Of a stretch of 64,000 bases of DNA, positions 49,815-58,093 are shown piece after piece. The position numbers were made by a program, and so were the translations under genes. Origin of the DNA: Bradyrhizobium sp. JYMT SZCCT0428 (GTDB lineage: Bacteria > Pseudomonadota > Alphaproteobacteria > Rhizobiales > Xanthobacteraceae); contig NZ_JAFCLS010000034.1 in assembly GCF_018131075.1 (NCBI RefSeq), forward strand, positions 1-64,000, in the 5' to 3' direction. Numbering within the stretch: the first letter of the stretch is position 1; the number at the start of each line of letters is the position of its first letter. The notes under the pieces are model-generated. The model made no database searches. It saw nothing but the letters and a program-made list of their open reading frames with translations, and was not told where the DNA came from.

Positions 49815-50272
49815 GGTATTTGCTCCATGGTTAAGCGAGTCTCAGCTCGCCTTGATTTTGTAATCGACCTGTTGTCTCGGCGGGACAAGCCCGCTCTCCC
49901 GCTTAGGTCTTATGCGTTTTTCGAAGCAGTCGATTGACCTCGCCGACGCACTTGGAGTCAGCACCAGAATCCTCGTTAAGCGGAGGCGAAAGGCAGCAAA
50001 TCCATGTGCGGCTGTCGATGTTTGGCGCAGAGCTGTTGCGCCAATCAACAATGGCTCACCACATAGTGAATTAGCGCTGACTCACGATTTCAAATCCGCG
50101 ACTGCTGAAATCACGAACGTGTCAACCGTATTACGAAAAGGTAAGTTGGCTCATATCAAATGTAAGCTACGATTCGCTCGCGTGAATTCGCACGAACAAT
50201 TTGCCGCGTCTCGCGGTTCAGCTCACAGGAAACGAGGAAGCGGTATAGAGCGAAGGCAGCAGCGTCGTTCGC
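49815..50272. other. Intergenic region, no gene seen
   Basis: About 460 bases. The part 50040-50200 is AT-richer than the rest of the window and has an open frame on the plus strand (from 49912), but that frame runs through the 3' end of the pdeM gene and lacks a ribosome site or protein-like composition. No terminator or repeat is clear. Confidence 0.5.
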
Positions 50273-50971
50273 TCAATAACACCGCGACGCGGCGATCGCG
50301 TGCAGTTTGTTGTCGCCGAGCACGTGCGCCATCAGGCCCGGTGTCTGGAAGATCTTTGCAAACGCCGGATCGCGGATGCTGAGGCCGCCGGTATAGGCGC
50401 CGAACGCCGGCATTACCGCGCGTTCGCCGTCGCAAGCGAAGCAGCGACGCTCCATCGCGCGGCCGCGGGTGGCGATTCGGGCCTTGGGATGCAGATGGCC
50501 GGCGATTTCGCCTGACGCGCCCGTGGGCTCATGGCGGAACGTGATGGTGCCGATCGCGACTTCGTTGGCGACGACACCGCCGAGATCCGACGGCAAGGCC
50601 GGATCGTGATTGCCCGCGATCCAGATCCAGTCGCGCCGCGCCTGCATCGCAGACAGCGCCTCGCGGTCGGGCGCCGACAGCCGCTCATGCGCGTCGCGGT
50701 CATGAAAACTGTCGCCAAGCGCGATCACCATGCGCGGGTCGTGCCGCGCGATCACGGCGGCAAGCCGCCCCAGCGTTGCCACCGTGTCATAGGGCGGCAG
50801 CAGCACGCCGCGCGCGGCGAAGCTGGAGCCTTTTTCCAGATGCAGGTCGGAGACGACCAGCAGGCGCTGCTCCTGCCAGAACAGCGCGCCGGAGAGATCG
50901 GCGGTTAGCGTGACGCCGGCAACCTCGAACGCACTGTGATTGAAAATGGCACGCACCGTATTCTCCGTCAT
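50273..50971 (-). CDS. pdeM: Ligase-associated DNA damage response endonuclease PdeM
   Basis: A 232-residue calcineurin-like metallophosphoesterase. All metal motifs are present: DLHLEKG (DxH), ALGDSFHDRD (GD), AGNHDP (GNHD) and GHLHPKAR (GHxH). This is the PdeM/MPE component (TIGR04123-like) that accompanies an Lhr-type helicase, exonuclease and ATP-dependent ligase in many bacteria; studied homologues are manganese-dependent DNA nucleases. ATG 50971 is used. It follows the helicase gene on the same strand, about 80 bases apart with a short repeat hairpin between. Confidence 0.93.
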   Translation of the reverse strand: MTENTVRAIFNHSAFEVAGVTLTADLSGALFWQEQRLLVVSDLHLEKGSSFAARGVLLPPYDTVATLGRLAAVIARHDPRMVIALGDSFHDRDAHERLSAPDREALSAMQARRDWIWIAGNHDPALPSDLGGVVANEVAIGTITFRHEPTGASGEIAGHLHPKARIATRGRAMERRCFACDGERAVMPAFGAYTGGLSIRDPAFAKIFQTPGLMAHVLGDNKLHAIAASRCY

Positions 50972-50989
50972 GGCCACGCAAAGAAAGAC

Positions 50990-51020
50990 GTGGATGCCCG
51001 GGTCAAGCCCGGGCATGACG
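50990..51020. repeat. Short palindromic repeat (GGCCGGG/GCCCGGG type, single hairpin)
   Basis: GTGGATGCCCGGGTCAAGCC then CGGGCATGACG forms a single hairpin between the helicase and pdeM genes. Same family as 9228 and 53719. Confidence 0.8.
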
Positions 51021-51052
51021 ACGTTGATAGAGTCGCGCGTAACGAATTCATT

Positions 51053-53632
51053 CTATCCTGTCGCTTCCTTGACCAATTCCTCTGCGGCTTCCGCCAGCAA
51101 TTCGTCGGCCGCTTCGCCATAGACTGACTCGCGGCCGATTTCCAGCATCACCGGCACCGCGAGCGGCGAAACACGGTCGAGTTCCCGATGGATGATTCGG
51201 CCCTGAATACGCGACAGCATATCACCGAGCCGCTTGAGATCGAGCAGTCCGGAGGCGGCATCGGCACGCGCGGCGCGCAGCAGCACATGGTCGGCCTGGT
51301 GCTTGCGCAGCACGTCGTAGATCAAATCGGTCGAGAACAGCACCTGGCGGCGGGACTTTTCCTCGCCGGTGAAGCGCCGCGCGATCAGACCTGAGATCAC
51401 CGCGCAGGTGCGGAAGGTTCGCTTCATCAGCGCGGATTCGGCGAGCCACGCCTCGAGATCGTCGCCCAGCATGTCCGGATCGAACAGCGCGTTGAGATCG
51501 AGCTTGCCCTGGCGGATCATGAACGACATGTCGCCGAGCCCCCACACCGCGACCGCATATTCATTGGCGACAAAGCCGAGCGGCCGCACCCGCGCCCGTT
51601 CCATCCGCCGCGTCAGCAACATGCCGAGCGTCTGGTGCGCCAGCCGCCCCTCGAAGGGATAGCAGATCAAATAATGCTTGTTACCGCGCGGAAACGTTTC
51701 GACCAGCAATTCGCGCACCGCCGGCACGCGCGAAAAATGCCGTTGCAGCGACAGCCAGTCGCGCACCTGATCGGGCAGCGCGTTCCAGGCGCGCTTGTCG
51801 TCGAGCAGTTTACGCACGCGCTCGGCGAGATAGGTCGAAAGCGGAAACTTGCCGCCTGCATAGGACGGCACTTTTGCATCTTTATCGTTGGCGCGGGACA
51901 CGTAGACTTGATCTTCGGCCAACGCCTCATAGCGCACCACTTCGCCGCCAAAGGCAAAGGTGTCGCCGACCACCAGCCCTTCGATGAAATATTCTTCGAC
52001 TTCGCCGAGCATCCGTCCGCCGCGCCCGAGCGCGCCGGTCGATCCCGAACCGCCCCCACGCGAGCGCACCAGGCGGACTTTCAGCATCGGCTCTTCGACG
52101 ATGGTGCCGACATTGAGGCGATAGCTCTGCCGCACGCGGGGATTGGCGACGCGCCAGCGGCCTTGCTTGTCCTGCTTGATGCGCGCGAAGCGCTCATAGG
52201 TTTTCAGCGCGTAGCCGCCGGTGGCGACGAAATCGACCACGTCGTCGAAATCTGTGCGCGTCAAACCAGAGTAAGGCGCCGATGTCAGCACCTCCTCATA
52301 GAGCTCATCGGAGAGAAACGGCTCGCCGCAGGCGCATCCCAGCACGTGCTGCGCCAGCACGTCGAGCGCGCCGATCCGCAGCGGCGGGGTATCCTGCGCA
52401 TTCTCCGCGATCGCGTCGATTGCAACGGCGCATTCCAGCACCTCGAAGCGGTTGGCCGGCACCAGCACGGCGCGCGAGGGTTCGTCCAGTCGATGGTTGG
52501 CGCGGCCGATCCGCTGCATCAGCCGCGAGGACCCCTTCGGCGCGCCGACATTGATCACGAGGTCGATGTCGCCCCAGTCGATGCCGAGGTCGAGCGAGGA
52601 GGTGCAGACCACGCCGCGGAGTTTTCCGGCCGCCATCGCGTCCTCGACCTTGCGGCGCTGCGCGACGTCGAGCGAGCCGTGATGCAGCGCAATCGCCAGA
52701 CCGTCGTCGTTCATGCGCCAGAAATCCTGGAACAGCATTTCGGCCTGGCTGCGGGTGTTGACGAACACCAGCGTGGTCTTGTTGCGCTTGATCAGCTCGT
52801 ACATTTCGGCCATTGCGTGGCGGGCACTGTGGCCCGCCCACGGCAGCCGCTCGCGGGTGTCGAGCATCTCGACCACGGGCGCCGCGGCACCGCCGGCAAC
52901 GACAATGTCGGCTGACTCGATTTTGCGGTCACGCTGCGGCACCAAAAACCGCGCCAGGGATTCCGGCTCGGCGACCGTCGCCGACAATCCGATGCCGCGC
53001 ATCTCAGGCGCCAACTTCCACAGCCGCGCCAGTCCCAGCGACAGCAGGTCGCCGCGCTTGGAGGTGACCAGCGCATGCAACTCATCGAGCACGATGCGCT
53101 TCAGCGAGCCAAACAGGAACGGCGCGTCGTCGGAGGACAACAGCAGCGCCAGTTGCTCGGGCGTGGTCAGCAATATATCGGGCGGATAGCGCCGCTGCCG
53201 CTGCCGGCGCGACACCGGGGTATCGCCGGTGCGGGTCTCGACCTTGATCGGCAGGCCCATCTCGGCGATCGGCGTCTCCAGGTTGCGCGCGATATCGACC
53301 GCGAGCGCCTTCAAGGGCGAGATGTAAAGGGTGTGCAGACCGCCGGTGCGCTTGACGCCGCGGCCGGTGGAGATGACATTTTTCTTGGCGCCCTCTACTG
53401 CGACCGGTGGCGGAGCAGACAGTTCCACCAGCGTCGGCAGAAAACCCGCCAGCGTCTTGCCGGCGCCGGTCGGCGCGATCAGCAGCGCCGAGCGATCTTC
53501 CCGCGCCTTCGCCAGCAGTTCCAGCTGATGCTCACGCGGCGACCAGCCGCGCGACGCGAACCATTGAAGGAAGCGCTCGGGCGGCAGCGCGGCCGGCTCG
53601 GCCGATACGGCTGGTAGGATTCGGGGCGGCAC
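51053..53632 (-). CDS. Ligase-associated DEXH-box DNA helicase (Lhr-core type)
   Basis: An 859-residue superfamily 2 helicase. Motif I is LIAPTGAGKTLAGF; motif Ia SPLKALAVDIARN; motif II DELH in IVLDELHALV; motif III GLSATVAEPE; motif IV-VI region SSLDLGIDWGDIDLVI and LMQRIGRANHRLDEPSR. After the helicase core come the winged-helix and beta-barrel parts of the Lhr core, without the long C-terminal extension of full Lhr. This is the TIGR04121-like member of the ligase-associated repair set. The start is GTG 53632. Studied homologues translocate 3' to 5' on single strands. Partner exonuclease and ligase genes are 3.4 kb away on the other strand. Confidence 0.94.
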   Translation of the reverse strand: MPPRILPAVSAEPAALPPERFLQWFASRGWSPREHQLELLAKAREDRSALLIAPTGAGKTLAGFLPTLVELSAPPPVAVEGAKKNVISTGRGVKRTGGLHTLYISPLKALAVDIARNLETPIAEMGLPIKVETRTGDTPVSRRQRQRRYPPDILLTTPEQLALLLSSDDAPFLFGSLKRIVLDELHALVTSKRGDLLSLGLARLWKLAPEMRGIGLSATVAEPESLARFLVPQRDRKIESADIVVAGGAAAPVVEMLDTRERLPWAGHSARHAMAEMYELIKRNKTTLVFVNTRSQAEMLFQDFWRMNDDGLAIALHHGSLDVAQRRKVEDAMAAGKLRGVVCTSSLDLGIDWGDIDLVINVGAPKGSSRLMQRIGRANHRLDEPSRAVLVPANRFEVLECAVAIDAIAENAQDTPPLRIGALDVLAQHVLGCACGEPFLSDELYEEVLTSAPYSGLTRTDFDDVVDFVATGGYALKTYERFARIKQDKQGRWRVANPRVRQSYRLNVGTIVEEPMLKVRLVRSRGGGSGSTGALGRGGRMLGEVEEYFIEGLVVGDTFAFGGEVVRYEALAEDQVYVSRANDKDAKVPSYAGGKFPLSTYLAERVRKLLDDKRAWNALPDQVRDWLSLQRHFSRVPAVRELLVETFPRGNKHYLICYPFEGRLAHQTLGMLLTRRMERARVRPLGFVANEYAVAVWGLGDMSFMIRQGKLDLNALFDPDMLGDDLEAWLAESALMKRTFRTCAVISGLIARRFTGEEKSRRQVLFSTDLIYDVLRKHQADHVLLRAARADAASGLLDLKRLGDMLSRIQGRIIHRELDRVSPLAVPVMLEIGRESVYGEAADELLAEAAEELVKEATG

Positions 53633-53718
53633 AAAACAAGAACTAAGCTGTCAGGACCGCCACGTCGAGGGGTTTCAACCTCGCCCCGCTTGCGGGGAGA
53701 GGTCGGATTGCCCTCGTC

Positions 53719-53844
53719 GTCATGGCCGGGCATAGCCGTCCAGAGGACGGCGTCGCTTCCGCTCGCCTACGCCCGGCCATCCACGTCTTTCTTACCTTGC
53801 GTTCACTAAAGCCGTGGATGCCCGGGACAAGCCCGGGCATGACG
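53719..53844. repeat. Palindromic intergenic repeat (GTCATGGCCGGG type)
   Basis: Starts GTCATGGCCGGGCATAGCCG and ends GGATGCCCGGGACAAGCCCG then GGCATGAC, with an inner CGCCCGGCCATCCACG. A short CCTCGCCCCGCTTGCGGGGA hairpin precedes it at about 53680. It fills the gap between the helicase and the binding-protein gene. Confidence 0.8.
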
Positions 53845-53870
53845 AGTTGAGAGAGACGGGAAAGGGAGAC

Positions 53871-55100
53871 CTACTCCGTCACCGGCTTGTCGGAAATATC
53901 CCAGTCCTTGCCGTTGAACTGCGAGATGAAGAGCGTCTTCATCGGCGTGTAGTCTTCCGGGGTGTAGCTGAAATTGACGCCGTCGAGGAAATACGGCGAG
54001 TGGAAGCCGGCCAGCGTCGTCGCCTGTTTCAGCACGTTGGCGCGGGTGAGATCGTCGCCGCAGCGGCGCAGGATTTCCGCCATCGACGCCACCTGGCCGT
54101 AGCCGGCGAAGGCGATGGTGTTGTCGGGATCGACATTGGGCAGATATTTCTTGCGCAGCGCCTCGAACCCCATCACGTCGGGATCGTTTTCCCAGCGCGG
54201 CACGCCGACTTCCTTGGCGTAGCGGATGGCGACGATGCCGGTGGCATTCTCGAAACCGGCGGCGCTGAGGATCGAACGTCCGGTCGATCCCGCCGACAGC
54301 AATTGCAGCGGCTTCCAGCCGAGCTCGACCACCTTGCGGATCGACTGCGACGACGCCTTGCCGGTCGAGATGTTGTAGAAAACATCCGCGCCCGACTTGG
54401 AGAGATTGATCAACTGCGAATCGATGGTCGGCTCGGTCAGATCGTAGGTCTGCTCCATGATCACCTTGGCAGTACCGCCGGCTTCTTCCAGAACCTTCTT
54501 GAACGGCGCCAGGAAATCGCGGCCGAAATCGTCGTTCTGGTAGAGAATGCCGATTTTGGCGTTCGGCTTCGTCGCCACGACGTATTTGGCGAGAATGCGC
54601 GCCTCGGTCGGATACAGCGGCAGGCCCGCCATGGTCCATTTGAAGTTCTTCGGATCGTTCCATTTCGACGCGCCGGTATTGAGCATCAGCTGCGGCACGC
54701 CCTTATTGTTGAGGTATTTGTGCACGGCGGTCTGCGGCGCGGTGCCGAGCGAGCCGAACAGCGCCAGCACTTCGTCATTCTCCACCAGGCGCCGCGTCGC
54801 TTCCACGCATTTCGGCGCGCTGTAGGCGTCATCCATGGTCAAGAACTTGACCTTGCGGCCGTTGATGCCGCCCTTTTCGTTCAACATCTGGAAATAGGCT
54901 TCGCCGACCCGGCCGAGCACGCCATAGAGCGAACCCGGGCCGCTGTGCGGCACGGTCTGGCCCAGCTTGATTTCGGTATCGGTCGCGCCCGGATCGTATT
55001 TCTTCTCGGCGGCCCACACGAACGGCGCGGGCATGGCGGCGGCAGCGAGACCGGCAAGAGCGGTGGCACCGAATTGGCGTCGTGTCTGTTTGTTTGTCAT
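53871..55100 (-). CDS. ABC transporter substrate-binding protein (LivK/Periplasmic type I)
   Basis: A 409-residue binding protein of the branched-chain amino-acid (Peripla_BP_6) group. The N-terminus MTNKQTRRQFGATALAGLAA has a twin-arginine-like signal. The mature domain begins ATDTEIKLGQTVPHSGPGSL, with later IGILYQNDDFGRDFLAPFKK and PDNTIAFAGYGQVASMAEIL. AAGGGAG eight bases upstream supports ATG 55100. No permease or ATPase gene is adjacent, so it is an orphan and the ligand is open; related proteins bind aromatic or amino acids. The GntR regulator next door may control it. Confidence 0.92.
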   Translation of the reverse strand: MTNKQTRRQFGATALAGLAAAAMPAPFVWAAEKKYDPGATDTEIKLGQTVPHSGPGSLYGVLGRVGEAYFQMLNEKGGINGRKVKFLTMDDAYSAPKCVEATRRLVENDEVLALFGSLGTAPQTAVHKYLNNKGVPQLMLNTGASKWNDPKNFKWTMAGLPLYPTEARILAKYVVATKPNAKIGILYQNDDFGRDFLAPFKKVLEEAGGTAKVIMEQTYDLTEPTIDSQLINLSKSGADVFYNISTGKASSQSIRKVVELGWKPLQLLSAGSTGRSILSAAGFENATGIVAIRYAKEVGVPRWENDPDVMGFEALRKKYLPNVDPDNTIAFAGYGQVASMAEILRRCGDDLTRANVLKQATTLAGFHSPYFLDGVNFSYTPEDYTPMKTLFISQFNGKDWDISDKPVTE

Positions 55101-55229
55101 TGCTGTTACTCCCTTACAGTTGTTCTTCATTGGTTATTGTTTGAAACCTGAATGCAGTGATCTGACATTCAGTGTGCGGATCGAATTGACTTCGACTTGC
55201 GCTGCGTCAGCCGGTACTTCCGGCAATAC

Positions 55230-55979
55230 TTACTCGTCTCCGCCTGCCCGCTGGTTGTGGGATTCCGGCTGCCCATTTCCTTCCACCAGTGCCAGAACTT
55301 CGTCGAATGCCGAATGGACATGTTTACGCACCAGAGCCGTCGCCTGGATATCGTCCCTGTCGGCAATGGCGATCACGAACTCCTGATGATCAGCCAGTGA
55401 GCGGCGACGAATGACGGAAGATGAGAAATATTTCTGCCGCCACTGAAAGCTCATGAGAAACAAAGGCGTGAGCGTTCGGACGATGATGGCGTTCTGGCTG
55501 GCCGCGGCCATTGCCAGATGAAACTCGACATCTTCATTGGCGACGTTGAGTTCGGCCTGCACCCGGCTGGAATAATTGGCGACCAGTTCCCGCAACCTGT
55601 TGAGATCGGCATCTGTCCTGCGCGCGCATGCGAGGCGGATCGCATGGGTTTCAAATATGACGCGGGCCTCGCTCACATCGCGCATCGTCCGCTCGTCAAA
55701 CGGCAGATCCAGATTGGCCTGGATGACCAGGGAATCGAGCCCGCTGTCTTCGAGTGCGTTGCGCAGGAAAATGCCGGACTTCGGCCGCCGCTCGGTCAGC
55801 CGCAGCGCATCAAGAACCGCCAACGCTTCCCGCACCGAGCTGCGGGTGACGCCAAAGCGATCCGACAGCTCGCGCTCTGACGGCAGCCGGTCGCCCTTCT
55901 GCAATCGGTGATGGCGAATGAACTCGATGGTCCGCTTGACCGCCCTCGATCCTTCGCTGGCTTGCAGGTGTGCCGTCAT
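55230..55979 (-). CDS. GntR-family regulator, FadR (FCD) subfamily
   Basis: A 249-residue regulator. The N-terminal winged helix is LQKGDRLPSERELSDRFGVT, then RSSVREALAVLDALRLTERR. The C-terminal FCD domain (about 95-235) has the metal/ligand His-rich helices (EARVIFETHAIRLACARR, VEFHLAMAAASQN, DHQEFVIAIADRD, KHVHSAFDEV). It is upstream of and codirectional with the orphan binding protein, so it may regulate uptake of its ligand. The operator at 55989 overlaps its own promoter region, indicating autoregulation. Confidence 0.93.
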   Translation of the reverse strand: MTAHLQASEGSRAVKRTIEFIRHHRLQKGDRLPSERELSDRFGVTRSSVREALAVLDALRLTERRPKSGIFLRNALEDSGLDSLVIQANLDLPFDERTMRDVSEARVIFETHAIRLACARRTDADLNRLRELVANYSSRVQAELNVANEDVEFHLAMAAASQNAIIVRTLTPLFLMSFQWRQKYFSSSVIRRRSLADHQEFVIAIADRDDIQATALVRKHVHSAFDEVLALVEGNGQPESHNQRAGGDE

Positions 55980-55988
55980 CTGATCCTA

Positions 55989-56011
55989 CCAATCTGGTAG
56001 GACCAGATTGG
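55989..56011. promoter_or_regulatory. GntR/FadR-type operator
   Basis: A perfect 10+10 bp palindrome CCAATCTGGT-AGG-ACCAGATTGG. Its centre TGGTAGGACCA fits the FadR-subfamily consensus TNGTNNNACNA. A second palindrome CCTACCA-ATC-TGGTAGG (55985-56001) overlaps it. It lies ten bases upstream of the regulator start. Confidence 0.85.
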
Positions 56012-56077
56012 TGTATCCTTACAGGTTTGTCCAGCCCGCGCCGGCGGGCTTGCTTCACGGGCCGAACAATGGGGCGG

Positions 56078-57004
56078 TCAGCCCTTGGCTGCGACCGCCA
56101 CCAGGCCCGGTACCGGGATGTTGTCCTCGGTGCGCGCCGAGCGATCTTCGAACAGGGATAGGTTCAGACCGGCCGCTTCCGCCGCTTCGCGCACGTGGGC
56201 CGCCGCGTGGGCGTAGCGCAGGCCTGCGCCGAGAATGACGCCTTCGCCGGCATGCGTCTCGGTCGTGAAGGCGAACAGGCCGCCGGCGGCCAGCACGCGG
56301 CTTGATTCCGCCAGCACCGGCGCCAGATCGGCGACATAGATCATCACGTCGGCGGCCAGGATGAGATCGGCGCTGCCGTCAGGCTTCGCGCGCAGACCTT
56401 GCACGACGTCGCCGACTTCAAGCTCCGCATAACAGCCGGTCGCGCGGGCCTGCTCGATCATGCGCGGCGACAGATCGATGCCGATGAAATGATCGACCTC
56501 CTTGGTGAAGGCCGTCGCGACGAGCCCGGTGCCGCAGCCGAGATCGATGGCGCGTTTGAAGAAGGCAGGCTTGCGGGCGGCCGCGCGCACCGACAGCACC
56601 GCCCTGAACAGCAAGTCCGGGCCGCGATAGCCGAGATCGTCCACCAGCGCGGCGTTGAACCGCCGCGCGTATTGGTCGAACAGCACCTGCACATAGCCTT
56701 GCGGCATCGCGGCCAATGGTTCGGCGCCGAGCCGCATCAGCCGCAGGCGGGCGCCATGACGATCATCGGGATCACCGTCCCACGCCTTGCGAAACGCGGC
56801 GATCGCCGCATCTCGCTCGCCGAGCGTTTCGCGGATATCGCCGAGCGTGAACCAGGCGGTGACGAAATTCGGCGCCAGATCCGTCGCCTGCAGCAGCAGG
56901 TCGGCGGCGCCGGGCAGATCGCGCTTCAATTGCAGGTCGCGCGCAAAGTCATAACGGCGATCGGCCATCAGATCGCCGGAGGTCAGGAATATTCGCGTGG
57001 GCAT
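56078..57004 (-). CDS. TPR-containing SAM-dependent methyltransferase
   Basis: A 308-residue protein. The N-terminal 80 residues hold two TPR-like repeats (FARDLQLKRDLPGAADLLLQ, AWFTLGDIRETLGERDAAIA). The class I methyltransferase fold follows: motif I AIDLGCGTGLVATAF, post-I FIGIDLSPRMIEQAR, and DLILAADVMIYVADL. TPR-methyltransferase fusions of this size usually act on small molecules or proteins, but the substrate is unknown. ATG 57004 is used; it faces the exonuclease gene across only 51 bases, so they share a divergent promoter region. Confidence 0.88.
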   Translation of the reverse strand: MPTRIFLTSGDLMADRRYDFARDLQLKRDLPGAADLLLQATDLAPNFVTAWFTLGDIRETLGERDAAIAAFRKAWDGDPDDRHGARLRLMRLGAEPLAAMPQGYVQVLFDQYARRFNAALVDDLGYRGPDLLFRAVLSVRAAARKPAFFKRAIDLGCGTGLVATAFTKEVDHFIGIDLSPRMIEQARATGCYAELEVGDVVQGLRAKPDGSADLILAADVMIYVADLAPVLAESSRVLAAGGLFAFTTETHAGEGVILGAGLRYAHAAAHVREAAEAAGLNLSLFEDRSARTEDNIPVPGLVAVAAKG

Positions 57005-57055
57005 GGGCTCTATGGGGCAGGTAAAAATCGGGGCAATACGCCCTATATAACCAAG

Positions 57056-58093
57056 ATGCGTCCACAAGACATCCTGCTGCCAGCTCCCGCCGGTTTGTGC
57101 TGCAAGCCCGGTGGCTTCCATATCGATCCGGTTCGGTCCGTCGAGCGCGCCGTGATCACTCATGGCCATTCCGACCACGCCCGTCCCGGCCATGGCGCTG
57201 TTCTGGCGACGCAAGAGACGCTCGACATGATGCGGCTGCGCTATGGCGATAATTTCGCAGCCTCCACGCAGGCGATCGCTTATGGCGAGGAACTCCGGCT
57301 CGGCGACGTCAAGATCAAATTCCATCCCGCCGGTCACGTGCTGGGCTCGGCGCAGATTGCCGTCACCTGCAAGGACACCTGCATCGTCGCCTCGGGCGAT
57401 TACAAGGACGCTTCGGATCCAACCTGCGCGCCGTTCGAAGTGGTGCCGTGCGACGTCTTCATCACCGAGGCGACGTTCGGCCTGCCGGTGTTTCGCCATG
57501 GCAACGCAGCCGATGAGGTGAAGAAGCTATTGGCCTCGGTGGCGTTGTTCCCGGAGCGCGCGCATCTGGTCGGCGCCTACTCGCTCGGCAAGGCGCAGCG
57601 CGTGATCGCGCTGCTGCGCGAGGCCGGCTACGACGCGCCGATCTACCTGCATGGCGCGATGGAAGCGATCACGCATTATTATCAAAGCCGCGGCGTTGCG
57701 CTCGGCGAGCTTCGTCCGGCCAAGGGCATGAAGAAGGCCGATCTCGCCGGCACCATCACGCTGGCGCCGCCGTCGGCGACCTCTGACATCTGGACGCGGC
57801 GGTTTCCCGATCCGGTGACGGCGTTCGCCTCGGGCTGGATGCGGGTGCGGGCCCGCGCCCGCCAGCGCGGCATCGAATTGCCGCTGGTGATTTCCGATCA
57901 CGCCGACTGGGACGGGCTGACCGCGACGATTGAGGCCACCGGCGCCGGCGAAATCTGGGTCACCCACGGCCAGGAAGACGCGCTGGTGCATTGGTGCAAG
58001 ACAAAAGGCCTCGCCGCGCGGCCGCTCGATCTGGTCGGCTATGGCGACGAGGACGAGCACGAGGCGCCACCCGCCAACGAGGCCGAGGCATGA
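57056..58093 (+). CDS. Ligase-associated exonuclease (metallo-beta-lactamase fold)
   Basis: A 345-residue protein of the MBL/beta-CASP nuclease group (TIGR04122-like). The metal motif is ITHGHSDHARPGHG (HxHxDH); further ligands are in FHPAGHVLGSAQI and VASGDYKDASDP; the beta-CASP part has LVGAYSLGKAQRVIALLREA and the C-terminal His ISDHADWDGL. Homologues are Exo components of the Lhr-core-MPE-Exo-Lig repair system. ATG 57056 begins MRPQDILLPAPAGLCC. Its stop overlaps the ligase start by four bases, implying coupled translation. Confidence 0.93.
   Translation: MRPQDILLPAPAGLCCKPGGFHIDPVRSVERAVITHGHSDHARPGHGAVLATQETLDMMRLRYGDNFAASTQAIAYGEELRLGDVKIKFHPAGHVLGSAQIAVTCKDTCIVASGDYKDASDPTCAPFEVVPCDVFITEATFGLPVFRHGNAADEVKKLLASVALFPERAHLVGAYSLGKAQRVIALLREAGYDAPIYLHGAMEAITHYYQSRGVALGELRPAKGMKKADLAGTITLAPPSATSDIWTRRFPDPVTAFASGWMRVRARARQRGIELPLVISDHADWDGLTATIEATGAGEIWVTHGQEDALVHWCKTKGLAARPLDLVGYGDEDEHEAPPANEAEA

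Noticed and set aside
49912..50382. Plus-strand frame of 156 codons in the gap before pdeM
   Set aside because: Overlaps the 3' end of pdeM, no ribosome site, and low-complexity Arg-rich C-terminus.
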